Shown piece after piece: positions 36,198 to 49,600 of a stretch of 64,000 nucleotides of DNA. Below the pieces are notes generated by a model. The model saw only the letters and a list, made by a program, of their open reading frames with translations. It was not told the DNA's origin and ran no database searches. The stretch's first letter is position 1. Every line of letters begins with the position of its first letter. The position numbers and the translations under genes are program-made. Source of the DNA: Actinidia chinensis (Eukaryota; Streptophyta; Magnoliopsida; Ericales; Actinidiaceae); the NCBI GenBank assembly GCA_009663005.1, contig CM018913.1, positions 59,935-123,934 of the forward strand, written 5' to 3'.

Positions 36198-37600
36198 AGT
36201 TTCAAAGTTGAATGTGCTCATTCCGGTAATCTATAAGAAAGACTAATATGAAGAGAATAAAGGCTGATTGAAAGGGTTAAGGCAATGTTTAAGAGAAGAG
36301 AAACTAGGACTTCAAATGCGAGACCCAGTGTGTGTAGTATGTAAACAGGTTAACCTAATGTTTATGTGTTTTTTATTGTTTGTTCTCATCTTCTTCTTCA
36401 GTTAAAGAATAACTTGAAAGGTAATAGTAATTCTACTGAATAGGCCAGAGAGAGAGGGTTAATTGCGACCATCTGTGCTTTTACCCAACTCCGCCACAAC
36501 AAACAAGGCAGAGACTTGTTTTACTTGGCAACCACAATTTGGCAACGAGGACAGCATAGCCATCAAAGCCCCTGACAGCTAGTACAGGACTACAGAGAAG
36601 GCCACTAATTTTGGTACACAAAATCAGAATGCAGGCCAAAAACTATGACGTCTTTAATATGAAACAATATTTGTAAAATTGTGTCACCGACCAATGAGAA
36701 AACCCCAATAGGATTTAAGGGGGCCCGCCTTGGTTCACACCTAACTGAGCAGTGGTCCCACCCACAACCCATTTAAAGCCTCCTATGGTTGTGGTTGCCG
36801 CACAGTGTCACTATTGCATGCAATATATGGGCTAATTTCTCTGACAAGGGCGTTTTTTAGTCTTTTTCCCAAAATGAAGACTGTTTAAACTTAATTTCAG
36901 AACCATGTTAAGCGATTTTTTTGAAAAAGCGTTTATTCGATAATACGTAGATGTAAACAGTATATAAAATGCTTTTCTAAATATTTTTATTAAAACGCTT
37001 TTGAAACGCGTTATCATAAAAAACGTTTTAATTTATGATGAACACTTTTTGAAAAAACGTTTTACTAAAAAATTAAGAAAGAAAAAACTAAAAAAGCTTT
37101 TGGAAAAGTGTTTTTACGCCGTTGTCTAAAATATAACTTCAGCCTTGTGGGTAGTAGGTTCTAGCCTTTGAGAGATCAATTCACAGTTAAACATAACTTT
37201 TTAAAAAAAGTGCTTAACAGAGTTCCAGAATCAAGTTTAAACGGCCCATTTTGGAAATAATAACCCAATATATTGCCCTAACATGCATGTTCCATCTCCT
37301 AGGTACATACTGGATGGCCCATATCATCCAGTGTGAAGATGTTAATCAAAACAAAGCTGAAATACATGAGACATTCATATCATAGTTGAATGCTTGAGCA
37401 ATTATTCCTCACTTTTGTTACAAGAAACACATCAAATCTCACAATGAATATTGATGCTATATGTTTCACCCAACAGAATGAAAGTGAAGAATTTAAATCT
37501 GTCTTTTTTGGCCGAAATAATTGGCTTTCAAAGAATTTTAACCGCCTAAATTCTTATTCATCCATTCTCAGAAATAAAACACAAGCACGAATACAAGTTG
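36198..37600. other. Intergenic region between convergent genes
   Basis: It holds the dioxygenase 3' UTR, and the region from 36.9 to 37.1 kb is rich in AAAACGTTTT/AAAGCGTTTT palindromic words. No gene recognised. The minus-strand acyl-activating enzyme ends just to the right. Confidence 0.65.
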
Positions 37601-37619
37601 AAAACCGGGCATCCAAGAA

Positions 37620-40600
37620 TTATGGGAGTTGACTGACATTTTACTCTGAATGTGAGCTCACGCTTCAGTTGATCCCTCAGAACTCTCCTAAGTAATTTAG
37701 AAAGCTTTCGAGAAAACTCTGGACACAATCTTTACAAAGCTCACCTGTGAAATAAAGATAACAAACCCAAATCATAAGTTCATCATGCAGGTTATTCTTA
37801 TTTTATTTATTTTTTTATGAATTCAGTCCATTTTGGATTGAAGATTGTGGCAACACCTTTAAGCAACTTGCCATATACATATTGGCCAAAACTGCGACTG
37901 AAAGGATTGAGCCAGAGGCAAGCAATTGTATCGTGCGCATATGTACATATTCTAATGTACAATTTGGAGGGACCTATAATCCATCTAATCTCCAAGAGAG
38001 AGAGAGAGAGAGAGAGAGGTCTTTGTATTGTTGGATTCTTAAAACACTTCTACTTCTACATATGCAGCTTAAGTGGAACTTTTTTCCGCTTCTGTATATT
38101 TTCATTTTGCTCTAAATTTATTGGGATTTGTCTTCAGAATTTTTTTTTTATAAAAGTTAAAGGAGGGCAGGCAAACATTTACTTTTGCTCCAACCTTATT
38201 TGATAAATTATGGCAAAACTTGTTTTGAATATACTCTGAATCCACCAACAGAAAATAATTTCTAGATATAACTGCTGAATACTTGTAATAATCATGCCTT
38301 CATGTCTCATGGAAAAAAGCAGAATTAAAGTAGGTCATTATTATAATCAAATTACCCTAAACCTGTACAGATGTACAAGTCAACCAAAAAGGAAAGTGGC
38401 AATATGTTCACGGTCATGAAAAAGAGGCACAAACCTTAAACAAAGGGTTAAGACTGCTTTGAATGGCTCTTGAAAATAGCATCTTCAGCTTATCTCGTTC
38501 ATGGTGAAATCCTTCTTCAGTACCACGATATAGTAGCTGTTCTGGACCACACGTACTGTTGCAACACTGACTGCAGCCGTTCATGACACTTCATCAGTCG
38601 GTACCACACACGTCAATTTCAACTGAGCTCGTCTGTATGTTACGGAACTCAAAGTTATTTTTCAGTTTTGTAATTAGTCAAAGCAAATAGATACCAAGTG
38701 ATGCAAATGATGATAAATTCAAAGTCAATAAAATTACCGAGCATATTGGGAGAGGGCACAAAGTAGGGAAGTCACTATTGTAAGCAGGGACCCAAGAATC
38801 CATTGCCGAATAATTTTATGCGTTGGGGGATTAATGTGAGTCAACCAGACTCTGAAAGGAGAGAGGATCATAGGCGAGTGTGACACCTTATGCCACCGAG
38901 ATTCATGGTGTCATCAGCCCTCCATTTACAACATATAGCCACAAACAGTTATCTTGATGATGTCTCAGGGCCTCCTTAGTGCTGTAAGAAGCAAATCATG
39001 TAGAAAGGCACTTTAGCACCAGATCATAGCAATTTGTACGGATGCTGATTATTATCCATTACTCACATATCGGAACAAGGAACCTGAATGGCAATCACAG
39101 TGAACCCCTAGAAAAAAATTTATATTTGTTATCCAAGTGGTTTTCTTACTCAAGTTTTGTTCTTGGAAAGGTATGATGTCATAAAGCACACAAGATAGGA
39201 ACAGAACATCAATGAGAAGACAAGAAGAGTTATTACATCAGCAGTCTCAAGGAATAAGAGGTTAGATGAGGATATGGCCTAATGCTTTATTATGTCTAGA
39301 AAATTTCATGATGCCCTACATTGAAGAACACAGCCTATTCTAAATCGTTTGTATTAACCAAGTAATTAGAATTTTAAAGAAACAGCTCTTATGTTATTTG
39401 TAAAAACTAGAACTAGGGTTATTGTAAGGACACGCAACATACGAATAAAGTATCCAGTCATGAGAAGGCATGGGGGATGCAGAGAGGTCTTCACCCCTAT
39501 ACAAGGGCTATTCCCGACCGACTACATTGCAGAGGCAATACTACACAGCGAGACAAATTGGCGCTCGGAAGAAGACAGGAACGGGCTCCAACCTAACCGG
39601 AGCTCGGGGAATAACTCTTGCTACATGGCGGCTACGCCACAGTCACGCCGTAGCTCGGGAGACACACAGATCGACGGGATCCCCACGGATGACACGCCAC
39701 ATTAGCGATGCGTGCACGACATGGGTTGGATTGACAGCCCCAATCGGGCGTGGAGATTCACGGTACAGGAGGACAACCACCTCTCTGCAAGGATTGGTGA
39801 ACTGCCTCGATAGCCAGTCATCTGTTGGCGCTCAAGGCATGCGCCGAGCTGACTATATAAGCAGAAGGCAGTTGTAGAGGTAAAGGGGGATTTTTCCTCT
39901 CTCTCTCTCTCTGGGATACCTACCCGAAATTCCCGGTCATCTCACTTACCGTCAGGAGAGCGTTTTCCCGAAAACAGCTCCGGCGGCCGGACTTATGTCG
40001 TCTGGGTGCAATTAATTAAGGTGACGTCAAGCTTGGTTCACTTCGGAGCCAAACCGAGGGCATTTCGTGGGTGTCTACTTTCGATTTCCGCACTGTAAAC
40101 TCACCCTCCATAGTTTATACAATTGAGAAATTCTATTCTTTAATTTCAAAAACTGCTTTTCTTTCGTGATCTTAAAACCAGGGATCGAAGATTTGATACC
40201 TGATGCTTAACACCAATCAGGCAACCAAAAATATAACTCACCCATTATCCTGGTGGCCTGGAGGTGCAATAATACCTTTTCACAGTTGGACATGCATGAC
40301 TGAAACTACTTGGGCACTTCCATTTTCTTTATGGGTCTTTATATTTGTCCACAGGTTCGCGACTCATTTCACTATGAATGATCTAATGCATCCTGAATGG
40401 ATTCCTAATTGTTTTTTACCACTGCAAAGCGTAGATGTGCATAACTTGACTAATAACTTGTAACTAAGAACTCAGAGAAAGGTAACTCCACAAAGCATAC
40501 CATTCCTTTATGCATGGGCAGTCCTTTGTGAAGTACACTTCCGCTGATCAGCATTAAGGCAATCTATCAATAGCCCCCATGTATAGGGAAATAAACCACT

Positions 40601-43600
40601 TCACCAACATCAGCTTGATCATCTGGCTGCACATATTTCAAATATTCCACTCCAATGATAATGCCAGGAATCGCCAGTGGAAATCAAGTAGATTAACTTG
40701 TCTTGATGGTAAGTTTTACAACTACCATTATATCACTAACATTACAACAGTCTCTACAATCCATTCATAGCAGAAAACGAGGGCAATATCTGCCAACATT
40801 TCACTTTTTTTTTTTTGATCAACCTGTCAACATTCACTGAAGGCTTAGCAAGTGAAATATCAGAATAATCCTACATGGAGGTTAAATTCCAGCGTAACCT
40901 CCTGCTATGGTCTGTGCAGTGATAAAATTGCGATCGTAACATTACCCAGAAGCTAAAATTTAGTCCCAGAAAAAAACTCTAGAACGTTTCTTACATAAGG
41001 AACCCCATTTTCGTCGAGGATGACAAAGCCTGTTGCCATTGATGCAGAGAACTAAATGCTCCAAAGCTTGTGGTGCAGAAGACTACCTTGGATGTAGGAT
41101 GATGCGAGCTCAGTGCCCCCACAACATTCAATGATGGGATTGTAGTAAGCTCTCGAAGAAAGCCAAAGGTCATCATCAACATTAGAGGCTTCTCAGTAGA
41201 AGCAAATGAGCTGCAGATACTCGTATTTAAATATGTTTTCAAGTGAATCTTGCAATCAGAAATTAATTGAAATTCAAACAGAAGATTGCCTTATTTTTGT
41301 CCAATCCAGGCCTTCCATACACTTTGTACTCTTCCATGCTTGACCAAGCTCGGGACCGTGCCCATTTAGTAACACCTGCATCCTGAAAATATGTAACAAA
41401 GAGAAAGGCGGTGTCTGTAGAACAAGAGTCAACTACTTGAATGTGGCCTATTAGAAGCAAAGTAAAACTTGAGTTCCTTTCTCTCACTTAACTATTCTGA
41501 TTTATGTTTTATAACCATTGTCCAAACAGAAAATTAAAAGGAATACAAATCCCAAGGAACAGATAGCAGAAGGAATAATTATTGCATAAATTCAGAATGC
41601 ATCTAACAGTATAAAACAGCAAAAATTTCCATTCTATTCTAGATGCACATAAAGGAAAATGTTCATTTGGGAACCTGAACAAATTTGCCAAAAACCACGG
41701 CTGAGAGGAGATCCATGATAAAGAGCAAGAGTTTGTCCCTGTTAGAAAGGATGAATAGAGAAAATGGGCCCCAACCCCATCCAAGATTTGTGGGCCAGCA
41801 GAAGACATCACCAGGTTGACCATCAATATGTGCCCAGGAATCAGCAGCACATCGAATGGAGAAAGTGGGGCCAGTTATGTATAGGACTTTGGACCCCATG
41901 ATGAAGCAAGGAAAAAAAAACATAGAGAATCAATGGATAAGAAAACACCAAAATTGAAGTGTTACGAAACAAGTGGTCATGCCAAAGAATTTACCTGTGG
42001 TTCCGGATGAGAGAGGTAATTAGTCATGGAATCTATTGGTAGATAGACTGGAGAATAGTCAATTGGTCTGGCAGAAGAAAAGGGAAAATGCGGTGAAAGA
42101 AGTCTGTTAGTAAAGTGCAAACAAAGTAAATATGACTTCAATACGGGTATTGGCTTTAAGGAGTGGAATTTTATTACAATATCCCTCATTCCAAAGAATG
42201 CTAGTAATTCTTCTCTGAAAAAGTATAGGACCATAGCATGCTGTAATGTTCCTTACAAATGCATTCTAAATCCCGGATAATAGGTTGCAATTGTCTTGCC
42301 TCTATCGGTAAACCAGACTCAATCTGCCTTCATTACTGGAAGGTCTATAGCTGATAAGATCCTACTTATGTGAGAATTAGTTAGGAATTATCACGGGATG
42401 ACGGAAAGCCTTATGAAAGCCTACGATTCAATAGATTGAGATTTCTCATTTGAAATTTGAAACTATGGCTGCCTTGGAGTGTCCTGAGCAATTCATTGGT
42501 TGGATAGGCAAGGGTTACCACTCTAGGTTTTGACATTGTTATAAATGGGAACTTGAAGGTTATTTTTCAAGGATCCGAGAGCCTCTAAACGGGGATCCTG
42601 TTTTCCATATTGTGCATTGCTAGTGTAGAAGCCTTTTATGTATTCACGAGTTAATGTGAAGAGTTAACCACCAACTCATCTAAAAGCGTAAGTTGTTAGA
42701 AAAAGAGGGGCAACTTCATTATTTATATTATCTCAACACGTCCATCACGCGGGCTGGACTTTCCTCTATAAGTGAGCAATGGACTTTCTCTTAAGCGGTC
42801 AAACAAGGTGCAAATATTTTTAATGAGGTAGGAGGTGAGATTGAACACAAGATCTATTGGCATACTCTGATACCACGTGAAAGAGATAACACACCAACTC
42901 ATATAAAACTTAAACTGTAGGAGAGAGGGGCCAATTTATTATTTGTATATTATTTCAATAGTAACAATGAGGAATAGGAGCTACTGACACTCAGATGCCA
43001 GCACACTAAAGTCGTCACAGTTGGCATGGCAGATGATTTATTCATCTTACGCGGAGTTGATGTGGAGCCTTTCCGCGAATATTGGCAAATCTTACAGAAA
43101 GAAGTCATCTCTATTCAGGTCTTAAGCCTTCTTGCGGGGGTATTAGTGAGGATAGGAAAACATTTTTGTGAGAAAAGTATCTTACTATACCGGAGGGGTT
43201 ATTCTAGTGATGTGGTAGATGTGAGACCGTAGGCAGATCAAGAGGAATCTTGAAGAGAATTCAGGGGTGGTTAATAGACTGGTTCCATGCTGGAAGATCC
43301 ACACTTACTCAGGGATTATTCTCTTAGTTCAAAGGATTATTGGAGTTCATATCATAAGGTTATGAAGACATCGGAGGAGCACTTGATGGGCTTTCCTTTT
43401 GGTCTGGGCTGATTTTAAACACCTCTTGTGTAAAGTGAAATGGATGATGTCTTGCATGCCTAAGGAAGAAAGATTAGAATAAAGCCACCATGCTTAGGCA
43501 TCTTTGGGCCATAAGCAAGAAGGAGACTCAAAAGAGTGAAATGGGTGGATAAGTATGTGACAATATAAAGCAGCATTTCTGGGTGGACTATGGTTCTCCT

Positions 43601-46600
43601 GCTGACGCTCTTGGACCCAGGAAAAAAGCTATATAACATGATATCTTTCGATGCCTTGATGCAGGCATACTATTTTGGGAGACCAGTTGGACTTCCTATC
43701 GGGTAGGGTGTAATGGCTCAATAGTTAATTGATAGATTTGGGGAAAGGGTAGCATTAAACCCCTGGGGAAAATTTGGTAGCTAAAGTAGAAACCTATCAT
43801 CCATCACAGGCCTTGGAAGTTGGCCTAAAGAGAAGGAATAGGGTCATATTGAGATCTTGAATAACACCACTGCTACTTCCTGCCTCATCCTAACAGATGT
43901 ATAGAGTTGCTGGGTTCCAAGTTCCAACTTCTAAGGGCGAATAGACTGCTAGATCGCTTGAGAGCAGCGAGGTGGTCCATCCACTGTCCCAGTTGGTATA
44001 AAATTTATCTGTCTTAGCATAATGCCCCCAGGAAGGGCTTTCATTCAATGGCTTACTTTCCAAAGCAGGTATGCTCTGAGATAGGGTTGGCTGAATGGCG
44101 ATTAGTGGCCTGAACCTTGGTGTCCTCAGTGCAAGGATCACACGATGTAGGTTCCCATAATCATCTCTTCTTCGATAGTGCCTTCTCTAGTCAGGTATGG
44201 CAAACATTTTCGGAAGAATATGGAAATGTTAGAGCCCTTTGATTACTTGAAGGAGATATCTTGGGCAGTGTTGAAATTGTTAATTATGAAATTCCTTTAG
44301 AGGCAGAGTATAAATTGGTTTTGTTGCTGTCATCTGTTACTGGGTGAGAGAAAGCTTGGACTTCCAACACAGTCTATGGATTTGTTCACCAAACTTGCTT
44401 AAAATGGAGAATGGACATTGGATTGAAGGTGCCGCTATAGTTCTCCAGAAGAAAAGAAAATGTTATGCTTGGATGAAATTTACTATTAGGTTTTGAGGAA
44501 ACTAGTCCTTGACCCTTAATTTTGTTTTAGTGGTTTAGTTTCCTTATGTGGACTCTGGTGTGAGACCTATTTGATGTTTTCTTGATTGTTTTGGCTGCGG
44601 TGTTTGTTCTGGGACGGTTCCAGCCTTCTGGTAAGATTTGATTTTTGCTACTGAAATCTTAAGTACCAAAGAAAAGAAATAACAAACTCGCTAACCATTG
44701 GCATGATGGCATAACAGACTTTTAGTGCCGAAAAATAAAAAGTAACAAACAAACTTCGAGAACAAAAGTGCTTACATTACCTAGGAAGATGGATAACACT
44801 GAAAGAAATCGTTTCCAGATAAGTTCCGTCTTCCGCAATAGAACATCCAAATCCTTTCCAGACACAGGAAATCCCAATAGCTTTCGGTGGAATAGACTTC
44901 TAAACTCGACTTGCAAGGAAAAAAGTGAAAACAGCATAATTGTGCCATAACTTACTTTCAGAAGAATGTTTCTGGCATATAATATGACAAATGATAGGAA
45001 ATGCTGCTGTATGCCTTTAGTGCTTCTAACCAAGTGTTCAAGGCAAATCTCTCAGCATTGAAATTGCTGTGTTTGCAAGTTTTAACAGAACAATGACGTC
45101 TACATGTCTGAAACTTTAACTACACTGTCCACAAATATTGTTAGCAGTTTGAGTGCGGAGTTGCCATGAATAAATTCAGCGAATGATGGAAATTGCAACT
45201 TTGAAACAAAATTATTCAAAAGTCATCTGCTCCAGCCTCCATTTCCAGGGTTTGATGACTAACTCATTCAGAGATAAGTTCAGAGCTAAACAGTTATTTG
45301 GAAGGTTATGAAGCTGCCCCAAGCACTCCCTTACTTGCAATTTTTTTTCTCAATATGTAAGAGAAGATTAGTCCATGTCCATCAAGCCTTGAATCCTAGC
45401 GTTCCTTTTTTTTGGGGTGGGGGGGGGGTGGGGAAGAAGCTGCCCACTCAAGCAAAAACAACGGTCGTTTCAACAATTCACTCCTCCCGAGCTACTGGCG
45501 AGAGCTAAATAACACTTAAAATAAAAGGACCCTATACTTATTGACTTCAAAATAGTTAAAAATTATTCTAATTCTCCATTCTGCTATACATACAGCATAT
45601 TTTTTACTTACGAACATAAGTTATATGGCATATGAAAACGAGAAATCCCAGGACATAGATAGGTCTTTGGCAGTAAATTATTATGCAGTTGTGCCTAAAT
45701 GATGGTCTTAAGTGGAAACCCTTACATGATAAAGGAATTTCCGACCCCTCGTACTATAAAATCCGATTTAAAATCAAGCAATAAGCAATTTCCAATAATA
45801 AAGCTACACGTAAAATACAAATTTAAGCAACTGTTTATAGAATTCTAAATACCCACCGTTAAAAATAGTTCTAGTGGACAACTTTTAGTTTTATATAATG
45901 AAAGCACACATCCAATGAATGATGAAGAAACTCCATTTAAGTTACAAATACTTTTACCAGAGCTCTGTAGTAAACTTATACACCACAAACACAGTATGTA
46001 GGATCCATTAATGGTTGGTTGGAGAAAAGGTATTTTTTCCTTTCTGGTTTTTAGATAAAAGTTAAGGAAATATGTTCCGCATACAAGTGAGTTCCAGCCA
46101 TAGAACTGTGTTACCGTAATCTAATAGGGCACAGTGAAACTAGTGGATAAACTCCACCAATACGTGGAACTGAAAACACATTCGTGAAAACTATGAACAT
46201 TCAACTTAAATTTTTATTTTTTCTTGATTTTCCTGACAAGTGTATATCAATAATCAAACAGAAATCATCTAATACTCTAAAGATCACTTTCGTGAAATGC
46301 ATGCATTTGGAGATACAGAACTCAGCTTCCGTTCATGTTAGCGCATTATGAAATCATGAACAGAGATCTCTATCATTTAAGAGATGGAAACTATTCGACG
46401 AACAAGGACAAAAGCGGAAAAGTAATTAAGTATGAAGTTAAACACAGGAAATAATGAAATAAAGAAATGTAATTTATGACACAAAAAGAGACTAAAAAAA
46501 GAAAAGAAATGAAATAACATAATTAGGAACATTAACATCAAAAGAAGGTATTCAATATCTTGAAGAATACACATGGGACTAAATCTGAATATCAGCAATT

Positions 46601-49600
46601 GGTGAACTTATGACACATTGACATCTGTATGTGATATTACTAGTGTGCATATAAGTAGGGACGTGCAGAGGAACAATCAAACAAAAACTCGGTAACACGG
46701 TATAATAATTGTGTGGGAATGTGTTGGGGTGAAGATAGAACACGCAGATATGCATTGAATTAATGATATCCATCATGTTATTCTGTTTTTCTTTTGGTTT
46801 TTTCCTATAAAGTACTTGTGTACAGTGATGCTAGTCCCTTAACGAAAAACAGGACCGTGTTGAACAAGGATATCCTACCTCCACGGAAACATTCATGAGT
46901 TTAAGACAAAAGGCTCCTCATATTCTCTTGAATTAGAGAATAAAGAATTTGTGGGCTTGTTTCACTGTATTCTTGCGGGGCAACAACACAAGCAAATGAA
47001 AAGACATGCATTCTACTTTTACAGGTCTTTACTCCAAGAAGCAGCCATCCGTCATAGATCCAAGTTGGCTTCTTAAAGAGAGTGTAAAAGATAATTAGTA
47101 TTTTTAGATGTTCAGAGGTCAAGAGCTTAAGTGTATGGAAATAATAAACATCCAAAACATGCTAGGCAAATGGGGCCCAATATACGAATAAGGAGTTTAA
47201 GTGTTTGAATTACAGAGATGAGTTTCATTGACAACTACTGATCTTTTAGAGCAAAGTGTGAGGAACGATAACATTTTTGTAGTTCTATTTTCCCTTTGAG
47301 ACACGATAACATTTTTGTAGCTTTAATTTACCCTCACTTCTAAGCATCTCATGAGCATCTTAGGGGTGTTGAGCATGAACCATCACGAGGAAGATGTGCC
47401 AGCAAATTTTAGGGCCAACTCTGTAACAGAATCTGGAAAAAAACCTAGCTAATGGACATTGGGTAAACATGCAACTTCCTTTATGCAATCCAATAATTTT
47501 ATCTATGGGTTTATAGTAAAACAACCTGAGTAAAGATAGCCTTTGCTCCAGGAACCACGCAAAACGAGTGGCACAATTTCCTTGGGAGCAAAGCTGGGCA
47601 GCTATGATACAACAAACAAATCTGCTAGTATACATTGCCAGGTATATAATGACTGCAGTGACTGTCATGGGCAGATCAATTGCAATTGTATCTCCTTTAG
47701 AGAATACCGTGTCCAGAGCACTTGCCACCAACCTGTGGCATTTGTAAATACACAACAACCGAAGAAAATAAATGACAAAGGACAACAAAGTGAGCAAACA
47801 AGGTGGTCTGAAGTGAATGATATGCTATACAAAATAATGTTCTTTCTACATGTGTTTTGCATTCAGTGGCGGAGCAAGTAGGGACAGGAGAGGAACACAG
47901 CTTTTCGAAAAATCAAGAACAGACGGAAGCATAGCCAATAACAGTTTTGCATTTAAAATAAAAATATGCTCTGCGATCCATGCTCTCACTCCTAAAAAGT
48001 CATACAGCCAAATTGCAAACTATATGAACCATAACCAGAAAGACAAAGATAGAGGTAGAAAATGTGGAATCTATTATTTGTTCCAGAGTTCTTGAAATTT
48101 CATCTGATTTAGCAGGGGAATCATTACAAAAACCCTATTATAATAGAATGTAAATACTGCCATCCTGATTTATCGGACACCTGGTCTTATGTAAAAAGAG
48201 AGCACCTGAGCAAATAGAATTTGTGATGACAGAAAAACATGTCAGCAAATCCATGCACCAAAGATAATAAGGGTGGAATGGGTCTAATATTGAGGGCAAA
48301 AGAGGGAAATAATGAATGCATTACATACTTGCTCGCGGAGCTCTTTTAATGTATCGGATAAACTTGGATAATCATCCAACCTTCATCCTCCCCACATGGC
48401 TAAACTATCATCCTGTTGCTTGATAGTTGGTTGGCAGTATACAACACTCCTCAATATTCAAAACTGAACCAGGAAGCCATGTTTCCCCCATGTTTTGATT
48501 TGTCAGAAGTATCCAGAATGCACTTTGGAGGTCACGAAATTGAATGGAAGCTCTTTTAGTATGAAGGACCAGTAACCTGACAATCAAAAGGCATTATTAA
48601 TTTGAAATGAAAACGAGACCAACTGTACACAATGTTAAAGAGGGCCTTACCTCAGGTGCTGGTACACGAACTTCTGAATAGACTTAAGCTTGGTATGGGA
48701 TCTTGTAGGATGCTCCAAAAAGCTTTTGACCCGTGAGTTTCCATGACGCGACCCAAGTTTGTGTATTTTGGCCTGATTCTGTCAATCATGAAACCAGGTC
48801 AGTAGAACCGATGCATATAAGAATTGAATCGATTTTTGGGTTTTGTTGAGATTTTTGATAGATGGGAGCTATAGATTAATATATTTCCATTTTGCTTTCC
48901 TCGACAAAGAATAGCTGGAAGCCCGAACTCTTCTTTTTTATAGTTCAACTCTTTCTATTTTCCTTTTGTTTTTCTTTCCGCTCGGACAGAAAACAAGCAA
49001 CTAAACACGTGCACGTACTTCCTTGTGACTCCAGATTCCACTTTATCAGAAATAAATGCCAGTTGTCAATTTTTGTGCAACACACCATAGAAATGTACAC
49101 GCCAAAAGTTCATACAAATGTATGCACAACACCCAAATGATTTCACTTCAAAACAGAACATTTCATCAAAATAAAAATGATTAACAAATTTCTATATTTT
49201 TAAATCAATTTTGTTAATAGAACGAACGATGATAAATGAACCTCAAAAAATATCTAACGCAAACGGAAAAATGCCCCCAAGTGAACCACCTCTCAAAAAG
49301 TTCATGAATTTGCCCCATTTGCTTAGTTTTTTTGAGATTTTTTATGATTTGGATTTTAAAATTTTTTCGTCTTTAGTTATATTCCAATTAAAATTTTATA
49401 TATTTTTCGATTTACAAGATCACACTCTCAAAATATAAAAATTCTCAATCTTATTTGAGAAAAAAAATCTCTAAATTAACAAAAAAAAATTACTCCAACA
49501 TATTAGCTAAATTTTAACTTGGATTTTTTTTCTAAGTTTGAGTAAAATTGTTAATATTTTCGCATTTTTTTTTTAAGAAAATTACAAAAATTACAAAGTA

